Shown one piece after another: positions 37,585 to 51,020 of a DNA stretch of 64,000 nucleotides (its first letter is position 1; each line of letters starts with the position of its first letter). Source of the DNA: Chromobotia macracanthus. Lineage: Eukaryota > Chordata > Actinopteri > Cypriniformes > Botiidae. The notes beneath the pieces are model-generated. The model did not search any database. It saw only the letters and a program-made list of their open reading frames with translations, and was not told the DNA's origin. Location of the stretch: the NCBI GenBank assembly GCA_036877525.1, contig JAZGTH010000015.1, positions 6,409,001 to 6,473,000 on the forward strand, given 5' to 3'. The position numbers and the translations under genes are program-made.

Positions 37585-37736
37585 GTTATTGTAGCTCAAT
37601 TGGTAGAGCATTGTATTAGCAGTAGCAAAAGTTGTGGGTTCAATTCCCAGGAAACACATGTACTGATAAATTTTATAATTTGAATACACTGTAAGTCGCT
37701 TTGGATAAAAGCATCTGCCAAATGCATACATGTAAA
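37585..37736 (+). mobile_element. tRNA-derived SINE upstream of tmod4
   Basis: TTATTGTAGCTCAATTGGTA then GAGCA (A box), GTGGGTTCAATTCCCAGG (B box) and CACTGTAAGTCGCTTTGGAT then AAAAGCATCTGCCAAATGC (tail). It begins about 145 bp upstream of the tmod4 ATG exon and has the same overall structure as the 28.6 kb copy. Confidence 0.8.
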
Positions 37737-39871
37737 AACAGCATTTTTAGAAAACAAAAAAGAGAGCTGTGCAAGATCATTCTAGTTTAAGCTGAATTAT
37801 TACATTTGGCCTACAATAAAGCCAGAATAAAGCAACAAAGGCTGCTTGTTTTTATCCAGTCCTTGAAAGCTTTCTGTAGAAGTTCAGAATGAATGGCAAA
37901 ACCTGCTTTCCATTCCAAGTCACATTCAGCCTGGCCAAAAGAGACAACACTGAAGAAACATGATAGGGAACTGCTTACATTGTTAAATGCCACAAAGCCC
38001 AATTGAATTAAAAGAACAAGGCTAGAATTTGTTAACAGGACAAGCATTAAAGGTTCTGAGGGTACAGGACGAAATGTGATGTTTTGAAAGAAGTGTTTTT
38101 GAGGAAAGTTTACTCCTTACTTCTGTAATTCCAAGGCCTCGTTATTTTTAGTCTAGGAACAGCAACTTTTGGGTTTTGGGTTACAGTAAGAAGGAGGTTA
38201 GAACTGAAGAGTGTGGAGTTATCACTGACTCACACTCATGTCTAGGTGGCCCATGCCGCCACCCGCCTGCCTGTGAAACAGGGCAATAGAGAGTCACAGA
38301 CTAGTTAATAGTTTCAATCACCACACCCAAACTGGATCAGCAACACAAATAAGAGACAATGCATACTAATAGTCTGCATAACCTACCTCAACACTTCTTT
38401 CTGTGACTACATGTTGGAACCTGTTGAGAAATCCTGTCTTTGCACCAAGTTGGTTCTATTAGAACGTTCAAGTTATCAAATTACTTGTTTGAAAGATCAG
38501 ATGTAGGATGGGCCCTCACTGTTTACATATGGTAAAACCATTCGGAAAACAGTGAGGTCATGGTCTGTAAATACATGCTAATGAGCATAACCATGAAAGT
38601 GCAGAGCATTACTGCTAAATCTCACACACTGGATCACATGGATCTGCTATGTTCTGCACTCACACCATCACATACTGCTGCTGATGGTCCCAAATAGATT
38701 GTTTACTGTAACCTGATAGTTGCTACAGGAATGATTATAAGATTTTATTTATCTACTAATTAGCTATGGGTGATCTTGCATAAAAGAATTCCAGAAAAAT
38801 CTAGAAGACAAGACAAAATGAGCTTGTTTGGGTGTGTATGTGTGGTTGCATGTTTGCCTTATCTGAGGGTGCAAGACCAGAGTATTATGGCACTAATTTG
38901 TAAAGCCAGCTACACAAACACAGGATCAGAAAGCTGGACACATTAAAAAACTAAGTCCAGCTAAAGATTACAGACATCAAGCAACCCACCACACAATATC
39001 ACATTTGACACTGCAATTCATAACTTCTGACTTTCTACCATCTCTGCCATCTCTGTTTGAAGTTTACACTAAAGTTTAAAATCTAAACAAAGGCAAGCTA
39101 CAAACACTGCATCTACAGTACCCAGACATACGACATAGTAGCCGGATCAACTTTTTGTTTACAGACATTTCCCGCAAAATCTGACCCAATTGCTCCAATT
39201 ATAAATCATTATTATAAACTTAACACCGCGAATTGGGGTGAGGTAAGGAGATTGTGATGAACACTGATCTATCATGTACTTGCTCAATTACTGATTTGTG
39301 TTTGTTTTTAATCTAAAGAAAATGTTAGATTGCAACTTTAATGATTCTGGAACTTATATTGCCAGCACAAAGCTCATAGACCTCAGCTTTCTAATGTAAA
39401 TCTCTTATGCAAATGTGGTTACTTCTCTAAAGTGTGCACATTAAAAGTTTGCTTAAAAGTTTCCTCCGTTGTATCTTTTGGGAACCACTATCTTAGGGAT
39501 TATAAATAGCCATTAGCTACATTTTTTCTGTGGTCATATAATAAACACACAGCAAAAGCTGTGGTCAGGTGACGGTCAGGTGACATCTTTTTGCATTGTG
39601 CACGTATCCCAGGAAAAGCAGCTGTCTTACACACCTGTTCTCACGCCTCCCAAGTGACACAAACTCAACCCTAACAAAATTAGTCGAGTTTCACCTGTTC
39701 AACCTCTCCGGTTGTGAAGTGGGACTTTTAAATTAGTCCTTCAACATGGAATCCCTGTTATTCCACTGTCGTGAGGCAGCAGACAACAGGTGACCTTTCC
39801 AAATGGAAAAAACGTTCCTTTAACTAAATGTATCTCTAGTTAATCATTTCCAAAATCATTAAGATTACAAC

Positions 39872-39940
39872 ATACTTATAACTCGAACACACTGTAAGTC
39901 ACTTTGGATAAAAGTATCTGCCAAATGCGTAAATGTAAAA
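39872..39940 (+). mobile_element. SINE/L2 tail fragment
   Basis: ACACTGTAAGTCACTTTGGA then TAAAAGTATCTGCCAAATGC with no tRNA-like head. This is a 5'-truncated copy. Confidence 0.65.
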
Positions 39941-40820
39941 TACAATTAAAATAAAAAGACATAATGTATGCCATAACACAGTACAAAACATCTTGTGAAA
40001 ATCATACTTAGGCATTTTTCCATAATAAACATTCCAACAAAACTAATATGATAAGTTTATTGCACTGTTTAAATGATTAAAGTCATACATGAAAAGGAAA
40101 ACTATTGATTACAGGAAAAATTTCCTCTCTTTTCTAGTTTGTTTTTTCTTGCAAAATACGAAATTTAACAGAATAATATTGAATGCATTTTCTAAAGCAA
40201 AGCCTCAATGCTTTATTTCAAGGCTGTTTTTGTCACCTATACAAGACAAAAAGTTGCTTTGGGTCTCAGAAACCCAGTTCCTCCTCTGCTACTTTAAGAA
40301 GCTGCAGAAGAAATATCAATCACTGACATGTTGATGACCGTATCATTCAACACTGAATGTGATTCTGCCAAGCTAACTGCAGAGGTCAGAACCCCCAAGA
40401 CATGCAGCAAGCCTAAAAACAACCTTCTAATTCAGATTCATGGTTCATCTGAGAACAGTTTGAGTTTGCGTGTTTAACATTAAGGAAGTCTTTCCAGCTC
40501 ATAAGATTTCACACTATTTGTAAGTTGACTTCACCAACTCTCACTGCCCAAGTGTAAAATTCCAAATCAACCCCAGCTTAACTTTAGCTTCACAAGTCAG
40601 CTACTTCCAGCTGTGTAAATCCTCTCTCTGCCTGCAAAACCGCCACTTCACACAGATGGCTTGAAAACAAAAATATGTGCAAGAACATTATATCAAGATA
40701 AAAGCCAGGAGGGCTTTGCAAAGGAGTGCTATTTAATTATTGGCATTTGATAAAAGAAAAAGAAAAGAAAGCTTGTTCATACCTGTTACTTTTCTTTTTT
40801 CTGTTTTTTACATACTCCAT

Positions 40821-40888
40821 AAACCTTAGCAAATCATGCTAAGGTTTGCATGACCTCCCTGCATCTCATGCAGGGAGGTCATGCAAAC
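40821..40888. repeat. Tandem stem-loops: 21-bp perfect hairpin plus overlapping 11-bp hairpin
   Basis: Arm 40844-40864 (TTTGCATGACCTCCCTGCAT with a preceding G) is exactly complementary to 40868-40888 around a 3-base CTC loop. Immediately upstream, AAACCTTAGCA (40821-40831) pairs with TGCTAAGGTTT (40837-40847). The two hairpins share GTTT, so they compete. No terminal transposon features or frame surround them. Confidence 0.9.
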
Positions 40889-41515
40889 TCTGCCATGAAG
40901 CTTTAATTCAAAAGCTGTATGCTAATGGAAACTCCAACCCAAACTAATACTAACTGTATCTTTAACCCATTCTACATTACAAACCACCTACTGGGGCTCC
41001 CAGCCGCAACTAAACTAATAATCAAAATTAAAAGCATGTTATCAGCAGCTGAATGCAATAATTACTGCATTTTACACTGGGTTAAATATATAATTTTAAA
41101 ATACGAACTAATCAACAAAATTATGTTTGATGTTTTAAAGATCAAACCCTTCTAATTACAGAGAAGTAACAGAATATGCACATCCACAAACTATTTGTCA
41201 AGGTGTGACCCTGGTGCTAATAAACCAAAACAGAAACAGACAGAGATTACTGAAAGAGAGGCTGTGTAGTACCTACCCTTACTAAGTCTCAGAGCTGCTG
41301 GGATCCTCTGTACAGCAGCAACCCTATGTTGAAATCAGAGACTGGCCTCTCTTTCTCTCTCTTTCTCCCTCACCCAGTAGTCTTTCCTCCATTCCCCCCC
41401 TCCCCTCTGTGCCATCTATCCCCCTAGCTTGCCTGCTTTCTGGGCTGTTGAGACAGGGATACTTGCAACTCTTCATTGAAGTCAGTTTTTTATTATTTTT
41501 GCTTTGAGACTGAAT

Positions 41516-41518
<3 letters not shown>

Positions 41519-41582
<64 letters not shown>
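41519..41582. repeat. GA microsatellite, about 31 units
   Basis: A pure GA run about 190 bp on the far (upstream) side of the possible tmod4 non-coding first exon. It gives a spurious Ser-Leu frame. Confidence 0.95.
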
Positions 41583-41583
<1 letters not shown>

Positions 41584-42117
41584 CGGAGCCCAAGTGGCCC
41601 AGGTTATCAATAATATCAGGGTTACTGAATGACCTCTAGTGTCTAGTGACCTCTAGTGTATATACGTGGTATTGCAAGTAAGCAAAATATAAGAGATCTG
41701 GGAAAATATGACAAAAAAATACCAAAATCAATTTATGATGTTATTTTCAACCAGATAAACACAATATAAACACATGTACGTTTACAAATGTACATGTACA
41801 TAACAATGACATTGAACTAATGATAATAAATAACGCGTTGTATATAACAGCAATATCGCTAAGTTACACAATGCATACAAGTTTCCAACGTTTTGCTTTA
41901 CGTAACACACTCAACACATGAAACTCGTTGCACTTAAAATAATAATGGAAAGAGATCTGGCCACAGTTTTATGCAATTATACGACACCAAAGAACAGGCT
42001 TCAAATATTAAAATATTAGATTAGGCTGTTGAACAGAAACCTACATAGATGCTCACTGTCTGACCTGGGCAACCTCTTTATTTTGTGCATTTTATTCCCC
42101 TCTCCCGTGCACTTTAA

Positions 42118-45100
42118 CTACATTCCTTGTTTGATAATGATCTTCTGGCGGAGGTTTTTCACAGCGCCGTCAGCTGGCGTCGCTGTGGCGGTGCAGGGCA
42201 GGCCGTGAGCGGCCACGTATTTTTTATACGCTTCCCGGATGATCCGGAAGGCTTGAACATTAGCGTAGGGAATATCTGTGATTGGGTCTCGGTAGAGCGC
42301 TGGCTTATGGGTAACGGGGCAGACCTCTTGGACAGGAATGCGGGGAGCTGGGGATTGAGGAAAGCAACGCTGGAAGGTCTCATCGTCACTGAATGTGATG
42401 TAAGTGCGGGAGCTTTTGGCGGCCCCTAGCGGCAGAGAAGTATGTACTGCACTGGTGAATTGAGCACTAGGCGGTGCAGCAAGGGCGGATTCTGATTGGC
42501 AGAGAGATTGCGGAGGGTGGGGTCCTGGATTAGGCTGGGCATCTTGGTCCAACCTGGTAGTCAAATAAAAAGATAAATAAAGCATTTGTAGGAGCTTCTA
42601 TTTTTAATACAAATAGAGTCCTACTGCACTTTATCTACACATAAATTAAGGCAATAAAACAAGACAGATATGCGTGTCAGCATAACACACCCCACCTAAT
42701 GGCATGAGAGTCTAATGTTAACAGAGATGTTCATCTATGAAGGCTAAAGACAGGAGTATTGAACAGGTGTATAAAGGCATTGTGTGTGAGATGAGGAACC
42801 AGGTGAAGTACCCCTCCACATCCACATTTTCCTCTTTCAGACTGACATCAGATACCAGCGGCATGAGCACAGAGTGATAGCGGATAACAGGTCCCACGCA
42901 CTGCCGCTTCATATGGACCTGCCGTTTCTTATCTGCCTCCAAACGCTCATAGTTTTCTGCAATACAAATACATACAGATAACCTGCTATTGCCTTCAAGA
43001 TTTATTAACAGGATCAAACGATTTTAAAACTATTAGGTGTCAAAAGACAATCATGTACATTTATCAGATGCTTTTATCCAAAGTGCATTCAAGATAGATT
43101 TTTATCAGTATGATATGTGTGTTTCCTGGGAATCGACCCAACAACCTTTGCACTGATAACGCAATGCTTTACATATTGAGCTACAGGAACACAATCAGTG
43201 TCCTACACCAATGTGCCCCAATTGTCATGCAATCAATACCTTAGAAACTAACTCTTTCAGAATTTAGCCATGCTTGTTTGCTTCTCACCCAGTGATCGGA
43301 GATTCATTTCTGCTGTGACCTTGGCCTCTGCCAAAAGTTCAGCCTGGGTCAAAGGTCTCTCATGTCTAGTACCCTTTCTTCGACGTGGAGCAACCTGCCT
43401 CTCCTGCAGCCTTAGATATGTCAGCCGTGTGTGTTCTGTCGTGGACTGACGTACTGATTTCCTGTCTGAGGCAAGAACAATTCATTGATTTGACAATTAC
43501 AATTCATCTAATTGAAGGCTTGCTAATATAAAATAGTTGTAAGGGCAGTGTGCTAAAATAACTACATTTATACATACATAAATAAAGATGAAAACCTGAC
43601 AACTATGTGATGGCATTTATAACTTTATAGGCCCATAGACACATTGTACTGCACTGGAATCATCTAAAGCCCACACAACAGCACAATGTTTCAAGGATCC
43701 AAGGAAGTGAAAATGACACGTGCCATCCAAAGTTTTATTACATTGTATTTTATTTGTAAACACACTTCTGTTAGTAAACTATATTGTCATCCACTCACTT
43801 CCTGTAGAGTAATCTTGATGATGTATTGTTTATTCTCTTTTACAGAAACTGTTTTAAGGCACACATTTCTTGGGAAAGGGAGGGTATGGGTGGGGTAAGT
43901 GTGCACTGATACAATGTAAAACGAGCACTATTTATATATATCATTACATCTGTTTGTTTATGTAAAAATAAATGAATACTCAAATGTAATGATTAATGCA
44001 AGGCCAGATTTGGGATGAGGCAGGTGCAACAAAATTTAAAAATGACATTAACTGATAGATTTCTATGTATGTGCAGTACGATGGTTGGCCACGTGTTTGG
44101 CCACGTGACTTGCGTGGAACTAAAGTAAATACAGCTCTCACTCCTGCTGATGTCATCCTGTAGTTCAGGGGGGCTGTATTTGTCAGTCTTTGCCTTGTCT
44201 GCCCTCCTGGGCAGCTCAGTTAGTTTCCTCTGTTTTGGTTTCTGCCTCACCACTTTAACTGGCTCCTGCACAAACAAAGGATTCTGGGATTACAAGAACT
44301 GCGTGTGCATGACAAACATTATCAAATTACACTAATTTCAAGAATCTGTGTTACGAAATATGTTTTAATAGCTACTTGGTCATGTACCAAATCTATACCC
44401 TTAACAGCCCTGTTTGTATATCAGTTTTAGGGTTTACAATAATGCTGTTTGACTGGTAACAATCTACTAAAGACTAGACTCTTTATATAACACTTCACTT
44501 CAGGCATCTGACACACTGGGAGGACCCTGACTGTTTGCTTCAATAACTTCACAGACTTCAGGAATACCTTGTAGGCTTTGGTCACCACTCTGCTCTTCCT
44601 GCGTGGTCCATCCTCTTCCTGCTCGCTGTCCGGTTCGTCACCCTCATCAATGTCAAAGTCACTGTCCACCTCATCCTCAGTTTCAGTGAGGTCACCCTTA
44701 TACTCTTCATCGCCTGATTCCTGCACAAATCACCTGATGACGTAGTCTTACAGAGCTAGACACTAGACAGGTAACCGAATGACAAATGTGACTGAAACAA
44801 AAATGCAGCATTTATATTAGTTACATTCATTCTAATTAAACAGTAGTCATTTATTTTCTTCCTTAACCATTAGTACACTAAATGAAAACTCTCTGATTCA
44901 TATCACATAATGATTCATATGTGATATGATCCTTGTCTAGTGTAAGGGCGTGATATTCATTAGTCATTGCATGGTATTGCATTGCATTTCATGACAATAA
45001 AAGTGAGCGCTCATTTAAATGTTTCACAACTGCGTAAATATGGCAATAAAAGCCGCATATTATATATGCGAGCATATTATATATCCGAGTTATATTACAA

Positions 45101-45224
45101 TACTCACGTCATGAAATCCTCCATAGGTGGTTTTGTAAAACTCATCTTCCTCTTCTGCATCCAGCAGTCTGGACATGCGGTTTCCCGCAGTCTTTCGGGG
45201 AGCCCTGCTAAAAGCTAAACTCAT
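42118..45224 (-). CDS. vps72: VPS72/YL1, histone H2A.Z chaperone subunit of SRCAP and TIP60/p400 complexes
   Basis: A nuclear chaperone that binds H2A.Z-H2B and helps deposit it in chromatin. Six exons, 45108-45224, 44568-44720, 44142-44265, 43289-43465, 42812-42956 and 42118-42553, join in phase to 383 residues (human 364). The N-terminus SRAPRKTAGNRMSRLLDAEE and the EDEFYKTTYGGF block form the H2A.Z-binding start. A long acidic stretch follows (about 40-75, ETEDEVDSDFDIDEGDEPDS), then a basic RRKSRVVTKAYK block and QSTTEHTRLTYLRLQERQ. The C-terminal YL1 domain CPVTHKPALYRDPITDIPYA (about 317-336) is followed by FRIIREAYKKYVAAHGLP. Exon 6 starts with a Pro/Ser/Ala-rich linker that accounts for the extra length. 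The start is the first ATG after a short leader. Two vps72 paralogues are known in fish, and I cannot say which this is. Confidence 0.95.
43052..43190 (-). mobile_element. tRNA-derived SINE in vps72 intron 4, sense to the gene
   Basis: Tail TGTACATTTATCAGATGCTT then TTATCCAAAGTGCATTCAAG, B box GGGAATCGACCCAACAACC and A-box region CATATTGAGCTACAGGAAC. The minus-strand copy lies between exons 43289-43465 and 42812-42956. Confidence 0.75.
44085..44107. promoter_or_regulatory. Two tandem canonical E-boxes (CACGTG) in vps72 intron 3
   Basis: TTGGCCACGTG occurs twice in direct repeat, 12 bp apart. This places two CACGTG cores at 44090-44095 and 44102-44107, about 35 bp beyond the exon 3 donor. CACGTG is the recognition core of USF, MYC/MAX and MITF/TFE factors. 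Function is inferred only from the motif and the unusual doubling. Confidence 0.4.
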
Positions 45225-45733
45225 TCTGCCAGTGAAACCTATTCCCAGCTGTGGAAAAAACGAGAAGCTATATTATTAGTAATAAAATAAATGACATGAG
45301 AAGTTATTATAAATCGGCGTTACAAAATGGACCAGAAACCCAATTACATAGGACACAGATGTGTTGCGTAGCGGCAAAAACAACACTACATATTACTGTA
45401 TCTTCTTTATCACTGTGGAGCGTCAATAAAGGTTTTTATAATGTTATTTTAGATCATGCCAGTATAACAGCTGAGCAACTGTCAGACTTGCTAATCTAAT
45501 GGGCATTAGGGGAGTAATCGATGTAGAGGATCTTGCGCAGACCAAACTAATAGAAAAGCAAGGAGTTTCGCTGCGTGACCGCCAGGTGGCGGCAGAATGC
45601 ACTTCTCAGTCCACTGAACTCCCAACTGTTGAGAGCTTCTGCACTAAAGTAACCTTGTGTTTAGATGATTAAACAAGTTCCTCTCATGCATCTTATGACA
45701 CTGTGACACAGCTTTTTTTTAATGACATCAGAA

Positions 45734-45734
<1 letters not shown>

Positions 45735-45798
<64 letters not shown>
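45735..45798. repeat. TA microsatellite, about 32 units
   Basis: An uninterrupted TA run about 0.5 kb upstream of the vps72 start. Confidence 0.95.
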
Positions 45799-45799
<1 letters not shown>

Positions 45800-47332
45800 T
45801 ATTGACAATATGCATTTATTTGCTACTATTTTTGATTGCCAATACCAGTTGTTAATCTGGACAAAGCCATAAGTCAAAACCCTCAATGAAAAGCAGCCTC
45901 AATGAAACTCAGTGATGATGCAGAATGCAAAATATTTTGACGTATATTTATTTAAAACAGCATTCCAACCGCATTCCATGGTCACTGTGTTGTCTTTTGA
46001 CTTGTCATGTATAAGTGGAAAGAACTGAAAGAACATGAGGCAGAACTGTAGAAGGGGAGCTAATTTTGTGAAACAGGACACACAGGCTGTTTGTAGGCCA
46101 CCCGCTAACATAAACGGGGCGACCCAAAGTGACCAGTACTTCACATTAGCCAACCTGCTCTGATTATTTACTGCATGAGGAATTGCTACCAATCCATTAT
46201 GCCCTACGATGAAATGCACAAAAGCTATAAAGGCATTTTTTAGCCATTTTTTACGAATTCAACATGAAAACATGCCATAGTGGAGTTGAGGGGAAATAAC
46301 AACAGTGTTACAAAAGTTTGTTAAAGTCCATGGGGAAAAACCTTGAGACAACAAAAGAAAATGGTTGATCATTTAACCACAAAATGACATTGTGTAAAAA
46401 CAAGTGAAATCAACTGTAAAATTATTTTGTTTTGGTACCAGCTGTGGTTAAGTGGCAGAATTCCCCAAGGGATCAATATCAAATGAATTCCGAGGTCCTG
46501 TATTTGTTTTTCCTTTCCTGGGGTGGGGAACATTTAAGTACACTATTATGACCGACCACCCATACAGATCACACACTCACACACATTTGTTGATATTATA
46601 AATTCAAGGACTTTCTATTGACCTTTAGCCATAACCATTACCCGAAAACATTTGCAGTTTTTACGTTTGCATTGAAATATTATTTAATACAATTATTAAG
46701 CCATTCAAACTACACACATTTTTGGAATGTTCACAAAGGTTTGCCTGCATTGTGAAGACATTCTTCATGTGGCTGAAACCAAAACAAACCCACACCCACA
46801 CAAAAGAAAAGTGGTGAAACTTTATTATATGTCCAAAATTCCCTAGCACAGAATATTTACGGGACATGCAGGGGATTTTAAAGAATATATACAGTTATAT
46901 AAAGTTGCAATTAAACCCATTATATATTTATAATGTTTGAATTTATTGTTGACAATAGGCTGACTGCATTTGGCAAAGCAATGAAGGCAATGTTGACAGA
47001 ATGCGGATGTCCTTGGAACAATGTGGTGTGTGTTTTCAGCACACATTAAAGTCATTCTATCTCAAGATATTTACATTTATTTGAAAACCAAAGGTAAAAC
47101 TTGCGCGCAGTCACATAACCCTGCACAGTACTCTCCCATCAACAACTGAACTATCTAATAGCAAATGTTGTAGTAAATAGAGCTCATTCATGTTCTTTCA
47201 GATGTAGTTGTAAGATTTAAAATATAAAAATATAGTTGTAAATTAGTTGTGTACTTAAAAGTGCATGTGTATAAACCTTAAAATGGGCCAATTTACTTCT
47301 AATCAGTACACTTGAAACAGTACACTTACAAG

Positions 47333-47372
47333 TATACTAGTACTAGTACACGAGTATACTAGTACTAGTACT
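47333..47372. repeat. Short tandem duplication of GTATACTAGTACTAGTAC
   Basis: The 18-bp unit occurs twice, separated by four bases (ACGA). Both units are nearly self-complementary. They lie in a longer patch rich in AAGTATACTT motifs, which is typical of a cyprinid low-complexity dispersed repeat. Confidence 0.6.
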
Positions 47373-48968
47373 TACTACATAACATATACTTGAAAATATA
47401 CTTGAATTTTGCTTAAGTATACTTAATAAAATAAACCAGAGGTATACTTTTCTTGTAAAGGAAGCAGAATTGTTTTGAAGAAGCAGCTGTAGTTAAACGT
47501 TTACAGATTAGTAAGATGACTACTAGAAAGGATATGTTTTTTTAATCTTCCCAAGCTTAAGTTTATTTACAGTAGAGGTGTGCTGCCAATGTTTCAGATA
47601 GAATAAGGAAGAAGGAAGACACACCCCCACCATTGTTAAATACAGTCTTATACAACAGGAATTTAGTGCAGATTAAATGCTCTCTCCTAAATTACAAAGT
47701 TTCCTGCTTCAGAATAAGAATGTGAGATCTAGAACAAACAGTTATAGAGTAATGTCCAGAACTAGCTGAAGGTTCCAGAATATCTGTGTGGGAAATGAGC
47801 TGGTTTCAGCTTTGCTGATGTTGGAGTCATGCCCTCTAAGAGAGCTTTGTTTTCTAATGCTTTTCGGTTTCTTGTTTCTTTGATGTCAAGCTTTTCTGAT
47901 GTAGAATACAAAAACATCAGCGAAACTGAGAGGCTGTGTTTTCATTCACAGAATAAGTAACAGCTAAAATCTCTGAAATGTTGTTTGCTTTATATTGCAT
48001 AAGTACCGTTTCCTGAATAAATTCAGTTTGTTGGATGGTACAGAGCTCAAAGGCTCAACAGCGTGCAGAGTGATTGGTACCATATGAAACACGTCGTTGT
48101 TAGGGCTCCTGTGAACACAGATATTATTTTGAGGGCTACAGCGGGAATGATCTCACAGCTCAGGAATGCGAAAACACTGCTGCTGGTAATCGAGTTGTGT
48201 GGGTGTTACATCCCTACAGCTACCACCACCCCCCCCCCAAATGCCCAGCCTGGTATGCGTACCACACGCCATAGAGATATGAGATGAGACTAAACGATTC
48301 AGATATGAGACAAAATGCGATTAGATTAAAAGAAACAAGACATCATAAGTGAGTCATGAGAACTCCAGACATTAGCTAGAAATGGTGTATAAATAATTTC
48401 CATCAGGAGGCTTGTGTTCAGCATTATAATCAGAGGGTGTGAATGGGTGTCACTTCTAATTCTTTTTATATTCAGAACATTATGAACATCATTTACACAG
48501 AACCCAGTTTAACAGGAACATGCATGTGACCCAATTAGCATTATACATCATTAAAATAGCACACACAAAGTATTTGTGTTTTTGGGTTATGTAACATCAA
48601 TTGTCAGTTTTTGTCTCACTTTTGTCTTTTTCCTCACGCATCAGTGTCCATGTCAAACGCATTACATCGTTACATTACATAAGGCCAGGGTTTCTGTTTG
48701 GGCCTGTTAAAGGCAAGACCTAAATTGTGACATGAGAACAGAATGTTCTTGCCTAAAGCCATGATGACGCAGTTTCCCAGACGTCCAGCCCCCCCTTACC
48801 TCATGACCTCTATTTGCTCTGAATCAGAGGACCAGCAGGATACCCCACTGCCTAATACATTACACAATACATCAGTATATTGGTCACTTCTGGCTTTCAG
48901 TAACAGCGGCCTTATGTATGTTTATAAAATCACTTTTACTCTGTAGTGTCAGCAGAGTTTAAAGAACT

Positions 48969-49254
48969 ACCCAGCTAACAATTTTAGGCTTTAAGAACAT
49001 TTCCCTAACATTTCCATTAGTAATAACAATGTTATTTTTAAAATTCTAGCAGCATTCAAAATGTTTTTAGATGTATTAACATTATTGCTTGGTTATGAAA
49101 ATGTACACTTTTTAAATTCTGTAAAGTTTTTAAAACCTTCCACTAGCTACTTAAGAATAACATTTTTGATATATGATATATAACGTTACAGTGCGTTTTA
49201 ATAACATTGCTGTAACAACGTTTTGATAACTTCGAGAGAACTTGTTAGCTGGGT
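48969..49254. mobile_element. MITE-like element, ACCCAGCTAACA family, copy 6 (intact ends)
   Basis: This is the best-preserved copy. ACCCAGCTAACA at the left end and TGTTAGCTGGGT at the right end are perfect 12-bp inverted repeats enclosing 286 bp. The interior is AT-rich, has many AACATT/AACGTT motifs and has no frame. Confidence 0.75.
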
Positions 49255-51020
49255 AAAACTTGACAATAATCCCATTTATGTTTACTGCTGTGTTTTTTAA
49301 ATATGATATGAATTAAAAAATAACATGATATTGATGATGGTCAGTGCAGAATATCTGCAAAAGAAAAATTGTATCTGCAAAAGAAAAATATGTAACATCC
49401 CTGAGTAATAAAAACATGCATTTACATCCACTGACAACATTTAGAACAGTCAAGAAAGCAATAAACTCACCCATCAAAATCATCAATATTTATATGCTAG
49501 TATAAAATCTCACTTGATAATTAAAAGTGTGAAAACCTATAAATCAGTTTAAAAGTGTCTCACATCACAGATTATAAAGCATACAGAAGTAAACACTTCA
49601 GCAGGGGAATCTGGTACATGTGCCTGCAAGGGCAGTTAAACTGACAAGCAGGTGGTTATACAACAAGAGATATCTATTGAATACAGTTTATATACACAGT
49701 TAATACACACATTATAGTGTATACAGGTAATACACACCAGCCATTTGTCTAAGCATGCAGGTTGCATTTGCAGATTGTAGACACACTTACCCAAGAGTGT
49801 AACATTTTAAATCTTTTTACAACAAAAAAATGGATAGGTTGATGCATTAGTCACAATTTAGGTGCTTTAGGTTCTTAACAAAAGGCACGATCCATTTTCA
49901 ACACTTCCAAAGTCCAGTACAGGAGTCTTTATTGAATGCCAGATTTGCAATGAAAGATGCAGCGCATATCTGCCATACCTGGCATAAAGACAACAGGAAG
50001 AACCTTTCTAAGGCACCAACTATGTAATTGTTTTCGGCAGGTATAGTGGTTAATACTGGCAACCACAACAAACAACACCCCCACATTTTTGAATATCTAC
50101 AAAGCAAAAGTATCAAAGGCATGCTCATTTGTTTTATATGTGCCTCTGCACGTGCTAAGGAACGTTTTGATATAAACAGATATGCTTTAAAGACTTTGGT
50201 TTGTTTTTCCAATGAAACTCCACAGTAAAAGTGAGTCAGAATGAACACAGTGGGCCGGTGAAAGAACAGCTCTGAGCATGTAGCTTTCATTTAACTTTGA
50301 CGACAAACCAATTTGCATGGGTGTTACAATTTAAGTTCTATGACTGAAAATAAGATAAGCCTCAAAGAGAATTACAGTAATGATCGCAATGCTGCATGAG
50401 CGACACATCCAGGACAAGGAAAATGTTAACAATTAGAAAAGAACCCCAAACGTGAGAACACAGGAATGACTTTAGTTTCGTGTCACTTTCAGGTTGTTGT
50501 TGTTTCGCAAAACTTTTAGAGTGACAACGTTTTCTTGTGGGAACAAGATTAATGCCAATGCAAAGTGACATCAAACTGTCAGAAGGAATGGCTTTAAAAC
50601 AGAACAACCTAGGTTGCGTCTTCCTAATAAACAAACAGGACAAGCTGTGTCATGTAGAAGGCTGCTGTTGGTGACATCACAGACTACACAGATAAAGCAT
50701 GTTGTTTGCATATCACAATCTTCTATCGGGTCAGACCAGCCTTTTGAACCCTCAGGCCTTCTCAGGCCCTTCGAGATATTTAAAGTGAAAATGACAACAA
50801 ACCCCAAGCTAGAAGTGTTTCTGAGTATCTGAGCCCTGCATGGGAAACAGAAATGTGATCGACTGAAATGTGATCGCCTGTGGGAACAGCACAGTGACAA
50901 GTTCCCATGTTTTTATAATTGCACCATCTGATGTCATGGTCAGGGTCATGTTCTGTCAGAGTTCAAACTGCATGAGATAAGATCCAAGTCATTATTTGTT
51001 GGTTTTTTGATAATGTAGTT

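Larger units (their letters stand above)
37440..42117. other. Region between tmod4 and vps72
   Basis: There is no coding exon. RC of 41281-41330 would give CTGAGACTTAGTAAGGGTAG|GT, a possible non-coding first exon of tmod4 with a GTAGGT donor. The region also holds a full SINE (37.59 kb), a SINE tail (39.88 kb), the 40.84 kb hairpin, a 60-bp GA tract (41.52 kb) and poly(A) signals for vps72. AATAAA on the minus strand occurs at 42077-42082 and 42091-42096, about 25-40 bp beyond the vps72 stop. Confidence 0.5.

Noticed and set aside
41324..41593. Ser-Leu-rich minus-strand frame
   Set aside because: Translation of the GA microsatellite plus a short flank.
44899..44933. Inverted repeat CATATCACAT ... 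ATGTGATATG upstream in vps72 intron 1
   Set aside because: Short AT-rich arms with no further support.
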